64,000 nt of DNA from Paraburkholderia sp. CNPSo 3274 (lineage in GTDB: Bacteria > Pseudomonadota > Gammaproteobacteria > Burkholderiales > Burkholderiaceae). Position 1 is the stretch's first letter. Each line of letters begins with the position of its first letter. The stretch covers positions 186,001 to 250,000 of the forward strand of contig NZ_JAMBPR010000002.1 in the NCBI RefSeq assembly GCF_024206475.1. Reading direction: 5' to 3'. A program made the position numbers and the translations under genes. A model generated the notes under the pieces. The model was not told where the DNA came from. It did no database searches and worked only from the letters and a program-made list of their open reading frames with translations. Positions 33,943-41,978 of this stretch are shown one piece after another.

Positions 33943-34812
33943 TTACTGTTGCGCGCTGTGCGACGTCATCCGCGCATAGAGCGCGTCGGCGTCGATACGC
34001 TGCGCTGCTTCGCCGCGCGCGAGATCGATGCCGAAGCGTTCGCGCAGACATTGCGCGAGTTCCGCTCCGTTTGCAATCGTACGCTCCTCGCTCACCTGGC
34101 CTTGTGCGTCGCGCTCAGTAAAGCCCTCGTTGAACAGGATCGCGCGGCCGCCTTCGCGCGCGATGCACGCAATCAGGCTGAACGTGAAGAACGACTCAGG
34201 CGACGCCGACGTGTACCAGTTCGCCACTTCGTAATCGACCCACTCCGCGGGCGTCAATTCGAAGCGATAGACATCGAACCACTTTTCGCCGTCGAACAGT
34301 TCGAGCTTGCGCTCATTGGCCGAAAGCGTCACCAGCCGCGCGGGTTCGTGCGGCGTTTGCTGTTGCGCTTCGCTGGAAAGCAAGAGCGGCGCGCACAGGG
34401 TCGCGCCGCCAAAACCCACGTCTACGAGCCACGAGTCACCCTCGGCTTCCACGCGCAGCAGCATATGCGTGCGCAGCGTACGTGCGTCGGGTTCACGTCC
34501 GTATAGCACACGTGCGGCGAGCGGGGTCACCGTAAAGCCCAGTTGCATGAGCACATGCGCGAACAAGGTGTTGTGCTCGAAGCAATAGCCGCCCCGATGC
34601 CGCGCTACGAGTTTCTCGACGATGTCCGGCAACTTGACCGACACGCGCCGTCCGGCAAGGGGATCGAGATTCTCGAACGATATGGCGAGCGGATGGAGAC
34701 GGTGCAGATCGCGCAGCACGGCGAGGGTCGCTGAGCGATCTGCGCCGTCGTAACCGATGCGGGCGAAGTACGCGTCGAGATCGAGTTCGTAGCGTGGGGA
34801 AATGTCGGTCAT
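33943..34812 (-). CDS. nat: Arylamine N-acetyltransferase
   Basis: A 289-residue enzyme from ATG 34812 that transfers acetyl from acetyl-CoA to arylamines, hydrazines or arylhydroxylamines. The catalytic triad is visible: Cys77 (RGGYCFEHN), His116 (LRTHMLLRV) and Asp131 (WLVDVGFGG). The length is normal for bacterial NAT. Upstream in-frame codons read through the AT-rich divergent promoter and are unlikely to be translated. The start faces the Fur-regulated iron operon across 320 bp, but there is no obvious functional tie. Confidence 0.92.
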   Translation of the reverse strand: MTDISPRYELDLDAYFARIGYDGADRSATLAVLRDLHRLHPLAISFENLDPLAGRRVSVKLPDIVEKLVARHRGGYCFEHNTLFAHVLMQLGFTVTPLAARVLYGREPDARTLRTHMLLRVEAEGDSWLVDVGFGGATLCAPLLLSSEAQQQTPHEPARLVTLSANERKLELFDGEKWFDVYRFELTPAEWVDYEVANWYTSASPESFFTFSLIACIAREGGRAILFNEGFTERDAQGQVSEERTIANGAELAQCLRERFGIDLARGEAAQRIDADALYARMTSHSAQQ

Positions 34813-34989
34813 GGAGCCAGTTTGTTTTGAAGTTCGAGCGGTGAACGTGCGTTCACACGCGTGATGATAAGCGACTTCATTCGCCTGACTAATTCGGCGA
34901 AAACTAACGATCTGTAATGTTAAAACACGAGAAAGACAGCAATTCGTAAGGATGACGATGATTCTGCGTAAAGTAAGCGTAAAACAGTT

Positions 34990-35002
34990 GAGAATCATTC
35001 TC
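34990..35002. promoter_or_regulatory. Fur-type operator
   Basis: GAGAATCATTCTC is a perfect 6-1-6 palindrome; the wider TGAGAAT-C-ATTCTCG fits the 7-1-7 Fur model with few mismatches. It sits eight bases upstream of a -35 hexamer, well placed for repression of the porin-to-FbpC operon by iron-loaded Fur. No fur gene is in the window. Confidence 0.7.
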
Positions 35003-35009
35003 GTTTTTG

Positions 35010-35038
35010 TTGACGCTCGCATTCACTGTTAGTACGAT
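35010..35038 (+). promoter_or_regulatory. Promoter of the iron-acquisition operon
   Basis: TTGACG (35010-35015), a 17 bp spacer and TACGAT (35033-35038). Transcription would begin near 35045 and give a leader of about 90 bases before the porin start. The Fur palindrome lies immediately upstream. Confidence 0.5.
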
Positions 35039-35132
35039 GGCGCCGTCTGGAGATGTCGGGTATTCAGCGGCTTGCGAATAACAAATGCCAACGCGATCAA
35101 TCAAGCAATCATTTCAATAAGTAAGGAATACG

Positions 35133-36647
35133 ATGGAATTGACCCGAACCGTCCGCGTGCCTGCGCTGGCCTGCTCGCGCAGCGCAGCGCAGGGCCGCCC
35201 GGCGCGTCGGCGAGCACCGGCGTTGCGCGCCATTGCTGTGCTCGCCGCGAGCGCGACTTTCGCGTGCGGAGCCGCCCGCGCACAAAGCAATGCGAACCCC
35301 GACGCCGCCCCTGAAGCCCCGGAAGCCGACCTCGCCATTCAGGCGCAGCCGTCGAACTTCTGGACCGGCTTCTGGTCGCGCCAGAACATGCTCGGCGACA
35401 TGGGCGGCCTGCGGCCGTGGCTCGGCAAATACGGTGTCACATTCCAGCTCACGGAGACGAGCGAGTACCTCGCGAACCTGCGCGGCGGCCTCAAGACCGG
35501 CGGCGCGTACGACGGCCTCACGACGGCGACGGTGCAGGTCGACACGAGCAAGGCGCTCGGCATTCCGGGCGGCCTCTTCAACGTGAGCGCCCTGCAGATC
35601 CACGGCACCAATCTGAGCACGTCGAACCTCGGCACGCTCAACACGGCGAGCGGCATTGAAGCGACGCCGACCACGCGCCTGTGGGAGCTGTGGTACCAGC
35701 AATCGTTCTTCGACAAGCGCCTCGACGTGAAGATCGGTCAGCAGAGTCTCGACCAGGAATTCATCGTGAGCCAGTACGGGGCGCTCTTCATCAACACGAT
35801 GTTCGGCTGGCCGGCGCTGCCTTCGTACGACATGCCCTCGGGCGGCCCCGCCTATCCGCTAGCGGGTCTCGGCGTGCGCGTACGCGGGCAGATCACGCCT
35901 TCGTTGACGGCGCTCGCAGGCGTGTTCTCGGGCGACCCGCTCGGCAATGATCCGAACAACCTTAGCGGTACGAACTTCAATCTGCACAACGGCACGTTGT
36001 GGATCGGCGAGCTGCAATACGCCATCAACCAGCCGTCCGAAGGCGAGCTGGTCAGTGCGGACAATCACGGCCTGCCCGGCACCTACAAGCTTGGCTTCTG
36101 GTACAACAACAACTCGTTCGCCGACCAGCGTTTCGACAACACGGGCCTTTCGCTCGCGAATCCGGCTTCGACCGGCATCCCGGCGCAGCACCAGGGCAAC
36201 TACAGCTTCTATGCGGTGGCCGACCAGATGATCTGGCGTCCCGACCCGGACGAGCCGCGCAGCATCGGCGTATTCGCGCGCGTGATGGGCGCGCCCGGCG
36301 ACCGCAATCTCGTGAGCCTCGCGGCCAACCTCGGCATTGTGATGAAAGCGCCGTTCAAGGGCCGCGACAACGACAGCGTGGGCCTTGCCGCCACGTACAT
36401 CAAGGTCGGCAACAATGTGCACAACCTCGACCTCGACCAGCAGATGTTCACCGGCGGTCCATACGGCGTGCGCACGCAGGAAACGGCGCTCGAAGCCACC
36501 TATCAGTACCAGGTCACACCGTGGTGGATTCTCCAGGCCGACGCGCAATACACGTTCAACGCGGGCGCCGGCCAGAATCCGCAGGATCCGACCGCGCCGC
36601 TGCGCAATACGTTCGTGATCGGCGTGCGGACCAACATCACGTTCTAA
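35133..36647 (+). CDS. OprB-like outer-membrane porin
   Basis: A 504-residue protein from ATG 35133 with an Arg-rich, unusually long signal peptide (about 50 residues, likely cut after ARAQ). The mature part resembles the OprB carbohydrate-selective porin family: NFWTGFWSRQNMLGDMGGLR, LWELWYQQSFFDKRLDVKIG, GPAYPLAGLGVRVRGQ and a C-terminal aromatic end NITF, typical of beta-barrels. OprB proteins usually pass glucose. Here the gene leads a Fur-box-controlled operon with a peroxidase and a ferric ABC importer, so passage of an iron compound is inferred. Confidence 0.87.
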   Translation: MELTRTVRVPALACSRSAAQGRPARRRAPALRAIAVLAASATFACGAARAQSNANPDAAPEAPEADLAIQAQPSNFWTGFWSRQNMLGDMGGLRPWLGKYGVTFQLTETSEYLANLRGGLKTGGAYDGLTTATVQVDTSKALGIPGGLFNVSALQIHGTNLSTSNLGTLNTASGIEATPTTRLWELWYQQSFFDKRLDVKIGQQSLDQEFIVSQYGALFINTMFGWPALPSYDMPSGGPAYPLAGLGVRVRGQITPSLTALAGVFSGDPLGNDPNNLSGTNFNLHNGTLWIGELQYAINQPSEGELVSADNHGLPGTYKLGFWYNNNSFADQRFDNTGLSLANPASTGIPAQHQGNYSFYAVADQMIWRPDPDEPRSIGVFARVMGAPGDRNLVSLAANLGIVMKAPFKGRDNDSVGLAATYIKVGNNVHNLDLDQQMFTGGPYGVRTQETALEATYQYQVTPWWILQADAQYTFNAGAGQNPQDPTAPLRNTFVIGVRTNITF

Positions 36648-36670
36648 GTCCACGAAAGCGCAACCGACCT

Positions 36671-36745
36671 ATGTTCAACCCCAAGTCCTCGCGTTTTCCT
36701 GCCGACGTGCGCGCCGGCCGCGCGAGGCACGGAGATTCAGTATGA
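36671..36745 (+). CDS. Possible 24-codon leader peptide
   Basis: A short frame starting at ATG 36671 reads MFNPKSSRFPADVRAGRARH and ends in a TGA that overlaps the next ATG (ATGA). It has no good ribosome-binding site and no recognised family. If translated, it could couple translation to the beta-propeller gene. It is equally likely to be chance. Confidence 0.2.
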   Translation: MFNPKSSRFPADVRAGRARHGDSV

Positions 36746-37902
36746 AACACGCTACGCGCACGCTCCTGCAATGCACGGTCCACGCGGTCCGCTCCGCGCT
36801 CGCGCTTGCCGCCGCGGCGGCGCTCGCCGGCGCGCCGCTGGCCGCTCACGCCGACCCGCAGGGCCTGCTCGAGACCGTCAAGCATCACACCACGCTCATC
36901 AACACTGTGCCCGACAACGGTGACCAGAACCCGTATGCGATCTTCGTCGCGCCGGTCTCCTCCGGCACGGTGAAAGAAGGCGACGTGCTGATCGACAACT
37001 TCAACAACGCGGCCAACCTGCAGGGCACCGGCAGCACGATCGTCGACTATCACCCCGACACGAAGCAGATGACGCTGTTCGCAACGATTCCGCGCGATTT
37101 CAAGGAATGTCCGGGCGGTGTTGGGCTTTCGACCGCGATGACGATGCTCAAGTCGGGCTGGGTCATCGTGGGGAGCACACCGAGCAACGACGGCACGACC
37201 GGCACCAAGGGCGCGGGCTGCATGATCGTGCTCGACAGCAGTGGCAAGATTGCCAAGGTCATCAGCAGTCCGAACATCAATGACCCGTGGGGCAACATGG
37301 CCGTGGTCGACAACGGAAACCACGCCACGCTGTTCGTGAGCAACGCGGGCTTCGGCGTGGGCGGCGCGGACGGCAATCCGCCTGTGTTCAAGCAGGCCAC
37401 GGTGCTGCGCCTTGATCTCGACATCCCGAGCGGCCAGGCGCCGGCCTTGAAGAGCGAAACCGTGGTGGCGAGCGGCTTCGGCGCGCAGGCGGACAAGGGC
37501 GTGTTCCTCGTCGGCCCGACCGGCCTCGCGCTTTCGGCTGACAACAAGCTGCTCTACGTGTCCGACGCAATCGGCAACCGCATCAACGTGATCGAAGACC
37601 CGCTCACGCGCGACACAAGCGCGGGCGTGGGCCGCCAGCTCACCGCCGACGGCCTGCTGCACCGTCCGCTCGCCATGATCACCACACCGCAGGGCCACCT
37701 GCTCGTGACGAATGCCTTGAACGGCCAGGTCGTCGAGATCGACCCGGTCGCGGCAAAGCAACTCTACGCACGCTGGATCGATACCGACAAGGCGCAAACT
37801 CCTCCGGGCAACGGCGACCTGTTCGGCATCGCGCTGACCCCGGCAGGCGACGGCTTCTATTACGTGCAAGACGACGTAAACACTCTCGTGCTGGCTAAAT
37901 AA
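36742..37902 (+). CDS. Secreted NHL/SMP-30-like beta-propeller protein
   Basis: A 386-residue protein with a signal peptide (ALALAAAAALAGAPLAAHA, likely cut near residue 32). The mature part shows repeated beta-propeller strands, such as GWVIVGSTPS, GNMAVVDNGNHATLFVSNAG, GLALSADNKLLYVSDAIGNR and LLHRPLAMITTPQGHLLVTN, which fit a six-bladed NHL-type fold. One Cys pair (ECPGG and GCMIV) is present. The function is unknown. Position between the porin and the DyP peroxidase suggests a periplasmic scaffold, or a binding protein for the iron compound or heme. GGAG precedes the start. Confidence 0.82.
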   Translation: MKHATRTLLQCTVHAVRSALALAAAAALAGAPLAAHADPQGLLETVKHHTTLINTVPDNGDQNPYAIFVAPVSSGTVKEGDVLIDNFNNAANLQGTGSTIVDYHPDTKQMTLFATIPRDFKECPGGVGLSTAMTMLKSGWVIVGSTPSNDGTTGTKGAGCMIVLDSSGKIAKVISSPNINDPWGNMAVVDNGNHATLFVSNAGFGVGGADGNPPVFKQATVLRLDLDIPSGQAPALKSETVVASGFGAQADKGVFLVGPTGLALSADNKLLYVSDAIGNRINVIEDPLTRDTSAGVGRQLTADGLLHRPLAMITTPQGHLLVTNALNGQVVEIDPVAAKQLYARWIDTDKAQTPPGNGDLFGIALTPAGDGFYYVQDDVNTLVLAK

Positions 37903-37904
37903 TC

Positions 37905-39212
37905 ATGTCCCCCGACGATACCCCCAACCAACCATCGCGCCCTGCGCGGCGCGGCTTCCTGAAAGCCGGTGCCGCGCTCGGTGCGAGCCTCGGCGCAGGC
38001 GCGGCCACGAGCGGCCTCGCCCAGGCCGCCGAGGCAAAGCACCACGCGATACCTGCCGACCCGATGCTCGCCGTCGAGCCGTTCTACGGCGAGCACCAGG
38101 GCGGCATCGTGACGCCGCAGCAGGCGCACACGTATGTCGCGGCCTTCGACCTCACGACGACCTCACGCGACGACGTCATCAACCTGCTGCGCAAGTGGAC
38201 CGAGTCCGCAGCGCGCATGAGCCTGGCGCAGCCAGTGGCCTCGCTGGACGGCACTGGCGACGACCACCCCGCGCCCGATTCCGGCGACGTGCTGGGCCTC
38301 GGCCCGGCGGGCCTCACGGTCACCTTCGGCTTCGGCCCCGGCCTCTTCACGTCGCAGGACAAGGACCGCTACGGTCTCGCGCGCAAGCGCCCTGCCGCGC
38401 TCGTCGACCTGCCGCGCTTCAACGGCGACCAGCTGATCGCGCAAAAGACCGGCGGCGATCTCTTCGTGCAGGCGTGCGCCAACGACGCGCAAGTCGCTTT
38501 CCACGCGGTGCGCCAGCTCGCGCGCCAGGGCTATGGAATCCTGACGATGCGCTGGGGCCAGGCGGGCTTTCTCTCGGGCCCGCGCGCGCAAACGCCGCGC
38601 AACCTCATGGGCTTCAAGGACGGCACGAACAACCCGCCGACCACGGACCCGAAGGCGATGAACCAGTTCGTCTGGGCCACCGCCGCCGACGCGCCGTGGA
38701 TGCAGGGCGGCACCTATACGGTGGTGCGCCGCATCCGCATCACGCTGGAGCACTGGGACCAGATGGAACTGGGCTTCCAGGAGCAGGTGTTCGGCCGCCA
38801 CAAGTACAGCGGCGCGCCTATCGGCCAGAAGAAGGAGTTCGACAACGTCGATCTCGACGCGCAAGATAAGGACGGCAATCCGCAGATTCCCGAGAACTCG
38901 CACGTGCGTCTGTCGAACCGCGCGTCGAATAATGGCGCGCAGATCCTGCGCCGCTCGTACTCTTACAACGACAGCACAGACTTCTATATCGAGCGCTGGC
39001 CGCCGTGGCGCCAGGAAACCGAATATGACGCGGGCCTCATCTTCGTCGCTCACCAGGGCGACCCGCGTACGGGCTTCATTCCGATCAACGAGCGCCTCGC
39101 AAAGTTCGACATGATGAACCAGTTCACGACGCACGTCGGCAGCGCGATCTTCGCATGCCCGCCCGGTGCGAAAGCGGGCTCGTTCATCGGCGCGGAGCTG
39201 TTCAGCGCCTGA
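37905..39212 (+). CDS. Tat-exported DyP-type heme peroxidase (EfeB-like)
   Basis: A 435-residue protein. The Tat signal has the twin Arg at residues 15-16 (ARRGFLKAG) followed by a hydrophobic segment. The DyP fold is shown by LMGFKDGTNN (distal Asp), ENSHVRLSNR (proximal His ligand), ILRRSYSY (distal Arg) and GLIFVAHQGDPRTGFIPINE near the C-terminus, as in EfeB. EfeB has been proposed to release iron from heme or to oxidise Fe2+ in EfeUOB systems. Here it starts two bases after the propeller gene and precedes an Fbp importer, with no EfeU or EfeO. It is probably exported folded with heme to the periplasm. Confidence 0.92.
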   Translation: MSPDDTPNQPSRPARRGFLKAGAALGASLGAGAATSGLAQAAEAKHHAIPADPMLAVEPFYGEHQGGIVTPQQAHTYVAAFDLTTTSRDDVINLLRKWTESAARMSLAQPVASLDGTGDDHPAPDSGDVLGLGPAGLTVTFGFGPGLFTSQDKDRYGLARKRPAALVDLPRFNGDQLIAQKTGGDLFVQACANDAQVAFHAVRQLARQGYGILTMRWGQAGFLSGPRAQTPRNLMGFKDGTNNPPTTDPKAMNQFVWATAADAPWMQGGTYTVVRRIRITLEHWDQMELGFQEQVFGRHKYSGAPIGQKKEFDNVDLDAQDKDGNPQIPENSHVRLSNRASNNGAQILRRSYSYNDSTDFYIERWPPWRQETEYDAGLIFVAHQGDPRTGFIPINERLAKFDMMNQFTTHVGSAIFACPPGAKAGSFIGAELFSA

Positions 39213-39244
39213 GATCCATCGATAACAACGGACAACGAAGTAAT

Positions 39245-40264
39245 ATGAAAATTTCCATGATGCGCGCGCCGCTGCGCGCCGCCGCCCTCTCGCTCGCGCT
39301 TGCCGGCATGCTGCCGCTCGCCGCGCACGCGGCCTCGATTACGCTCTACAACGCACAGCACGAGCAGGTCGTGAACCAGCTTGCGAAGGACTTCGGGCAG
39401 CAGACTGGCATCGACGTGAAGATCCGCAGCGGCGAAGGTCCGGCGCTCGCGGCGCAGCTCGTCGCCGAAGGCGAGAAGACGCCGGCCGACGTCTACTTCA
39501 CTGAGAACTCGCCGGAATTGATGCTGCTGGAAGAAAAGGGCCTGCTCTCCCCCGTGCAGCAAGCGACGCTCGCGACCGTGCCCGCTCGCTACAACTCGCC
39601 GCAAGGACAATGGGTGGGCGTGACCGCGCGCGAGAACGTGCTCGCGTACAACACGGCCAAGGTGCAGCCCGCGCAACTGCCGAAGTCGATTTTCGATCTC
39701 GCCAAACCCGAATGGAAGGGCAAGGTCGGCATCGCACCGAGCGACGCCGACTTCCTGCCGCTCGTCGACGCCGTGCTCGCCGTGAAGGGCGAGGCCGCAA
39801 CGCTCGAATGGCTCAAGGGTCTGAAGACCAACTCGCAGATCTTCGACGACGACGAAGGCGTGGTCGCCGCCGTGAATCGCGGCGCGGTCGCCGCCGGCAT
39901 CATCAACAACTACTACTGGGACCGCCTGCACGCCGAGATCGGCGACAAGAAAACGCAAAGTGCCGTCGCGCATTTCGCCGATGGCGACGTGGGCGCGCTC
40001 GTCAATGTTTCGGGCGCCGCCGTGATGAAGTCCGCGCACAATGTGGACGGTGCGCAGAAGTTCCTCGCCTACCTCGTGAGCGAGCGCGCGCAAAAGCTGA
40101 TGGCGCAGAACCACATCAGCTTCGAGTACCCGCTGCGGCCCGGTGTGGCGAGCGATCCCATCAACAAGCCGTTCGACCAGCTGAAGCCGCCCGCGCTGAC
40201 CATCCAGCAGCTCGGCGACGACAGCCAGGCGGGCAAGTTGCTGCGTCAGGCTGGCCTGCTGTAA
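39245..40264 (+). CDS. FbpA-type ferric iron-binding periplasmic protein
   Basis: A 339-residue extracellular solute-binding protein with a signal peptide cut near AHA-A30. Iron ligands known from Haemophilus FbpA have clear counterparts: His39 (LYNAQHEQ), Glu87 (VYFTENSP), Tyr223 and Tyr224 (NNYYWDRL). It should therefore bind free Fe3+ with a synergistic anion and not a siderophore. It passes iron to the permease and ATPase encoded next. Spacing is 32 bp after the peroxidase and 25 bp before the permease gene. Confidence 0.93.
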   Translation: MKISMMRAPLRAAALSLALAGMLPLAAHAASITLYNAQHEQVVNQLAKDFGQQTGIDVKIRSGEGPALAAQLVAEGEKTPADVYFTENSPELMLLEEKGLLSPVQQATLATVPARYNSPQGQWVGVTARENVLAYNTAKVQPAQLPKSIFDLAKPEWKGKVGIAPSDADFLPLVDAVLAVKGEAATLEWLKGLKTNSQIFDDDEGVVAAVNRGAVAAGIINNYYWDRLHAEIGDKKTQSAVAHFADGDVGALVNVSGAAVMKSAHNVDGAQKFLAYLVSERAQKLMAQNHISFEYPLRPGVASDPINKPFDQLKPPALTIQQLGDDSQAGKLLRQAGLL

Positions 40265-40289
40265 TCGGCATGGAGTACGAAGCAAGATC

Positions 40290-41963
40290 GTGAGCGAAGC
40301 AGTTACGACGGCGCAGGCCGTGCCTGAGTCTCATCAAGTGGATGTCGCGGGGGTCCCTCCCCCGCGCGCGCGGCGGCGTGCGCCGCGCGCGCTCTTCGCC
40401 GCCGCCGCGCTCGGCCCGCTGCTGGTGCTGCTGCCGCTCGCGCTGACGTTCTGGCGCGCGCTGTCCTTTGGTCTGGCCGACGCCGCCGAGCTGATATTCC
40501 GGCCGCTGGTTGGCGAGTTGCTCGTCAACACGCTCTCGATTACCGTTTCGGCCACGCTCGCTTGCGCCGTGCTCGGCACCGCGGTGGCGTGGCTCGTCGA
40601 GCGCACCGACGTGCCGGGTCGGCGCGCCTGGGCGCTCCTCGCAGCCGCGCCGCTCGCCATGCCCGCGTTCGTCACGAGCTACGCGTGGGTCTCGCTGAGC
40701 CTCGATTTGCAGGACTTTCTCGGCGCGTTCATCGTCATCACGACGGCCTACTTCCCGCTCGTCTACCTGCCCGTGGCCGCCGCGCTGCGCGGCCTCGACC
40801 CCGCGCTCGAAGAATCGGCGCGCGCGCTCGGCTGCAATCGCTGGGCCGTTTTCGTGCGCGTCGTGCTGCCGCAATTGCGACCCGCGCTGTTCGGCTCGAT
40901 GCTGCTCGTCGCGCTTGGCGTGCTCTCCGAATTCGGTGCATTTACGCTGCTGCGCTTTCGCACGTTCACAACCGAAATCTACGCGGAATACCGCACGAGC
41001 TTCGATGGCGGCGGTGCATCGCTGCTGGCCTGCGTGCTGATCCTGCTCTGCCTTGTGTGCCTCGTGCTCGAGTTTCGCGTGCGCGGGCGCGCGCGCTACG
41101 AGCGCGTGGATCGCGGCGCGCGCCGCGCGAGCGTGCGCCATGCGCTCGGCCGCTGGCGCTGGCCCGTCGCGGCGGGTTTCGTCGCGCTCAATGTGGCCAC
41201 GCTCGGCGTCCCGCTCGCGATGATCGGTTACTGGCTCACGCAGCCCGGCGCGGCGGCAATCACGCCCGCGGATGTCTCGCCGGAGTTGCTGGTTTCGACC
41301 ACGTTCGCCTCGCTGCGCCTCGGCCTTACCGCCGCGTTTTTCACCACACTGCTCGCGCTGCCGCTCGCGTACTTGCTTGCGCGCTATCCCGGCCGCGCCG
41401 CCACGTTTCTCGAACGCACGGCCTTCATCGCGCAGGGTGTGCCCAGTCTCGTCATTGCGCTTGCCATCGTCTCGCTCGCAGTGCGCGCGCTCGAACCGCT
41501 CTACCAGGGCACCACGCTGCTGATTACGGCGTACGCGATCCTCTGTCTGCCCCTGGCGCTCGTGAGCGTACGCGCGGCGCTCCTGCAAGCACAGCAGCGC
41601 CTCGAGGACACGGCGCGCGCGCTCGGCCTGGGATGGTTCGCAACGTTGCGCCGCGTCGTGCTGCCGCTCGCGGGTCCGGGCCTCGGCGCAGCGGCCTCGA
41701 TGGTGTTCATCTCGGTGGTCACCGAACTCAACGCCACGCTGCTACTCGCGCCCATCGGCACGCACACACTCGCCACGCAGGTCTGGACCGACACCTCGGC
41801 GCTCGCCTTCGCGGCCGCCGCGCCCTACGCCGCACTGCTTACCGCGCTTTCGCTCGCCGCCTCGGGCCTGCTGTTCGCGTTTGCGGGCCGTTCCGCGCTC
41901 GCGGGCCATGCGTCCGTGAATATGTCCGTCGATACGACCAACCCACCGCCCGACGACGCCTGA
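40290..41963 (+). CDS. FbpB-type ferric ABC transporter permease
   Basis: A 557-residue permease starting at GTG 40290. Two homologous halves are fused, each with about six helices and an ABC-permease EAA loop (AAALRGLDPALEESARALG near residue 180, and LLQAQQRLEDTARALGLGW near 450). This duplicated layout is characteristic of the FbpB/SfuB iron family. It forms the membrane channel for Fe3+ delivered by the FbpA-type protein. The first 35 residues are polar and Arg-rich. Confidence 0.93.
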   Translation: MSEAVTTAQAVPESHQVDVAGVPPPRARRRAPRALFAAAALGPLLVLLPLALTFWRALSFGLADAAELIFRPLVGELLVNTLSITVSATLACAVLGTAVAWLVERTDVPGRRAWALLAAAPLAMPAFVTSYAWVSLSLDLQDFLGAFIVITTAYFPLVYLPVAAALRGLDPALEESARALGCNRWAVFVRVVLPQLRPALFGSMLLVALGVLSEFGAFTLLRFRTFTTEIYAEYRTSFDGGGASLLACVLILLCLVCLVLEFRVRGRARYERVDRGARRASVRHALGRWRWPVAAGFVALNVATLGVPLAMIGYWLTQPGAAAITPADVSPELLVSTTFASLRLGLTAAFFTTLLALPLAYLLARYPGRAATFLERTAFIAQGVPSLVIALAIVSLAVRALEPLYQGTTLLITAYAILCLPLALVSVRAALLQAQQRLEDTARALGLGWFATLRRVVLPLAGPGLGAAASMVFISVVTELNATLLLAPIGTHTLATQVWTDTSALAFAAAAPYAALLTALSLAASGLLFAFAGRSALAGHASVNMSVDTTNPPPDDA

Positions 41964-41978
41964 GCCTCACTAAGCCCC

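Larger units (their letters stand above)
34813..35132. other. AT-rich divergent region upstream of the iron operon
   Basis: A 320 bp gap between nat (minus) and the porin gene (plus), clearly less GC-rich than its surroundings. It holds the Fur-type palindrome and promoter listed separately and GTAAGG before the porin start. No gene is supported. Confidence 0.7.

Noticed and set aside
40290..41963. Two permease genes fused by sequencing error
   Set aside because: A duplicated permease of about 550 residues is the normal form in the FbpB/SfuB family.
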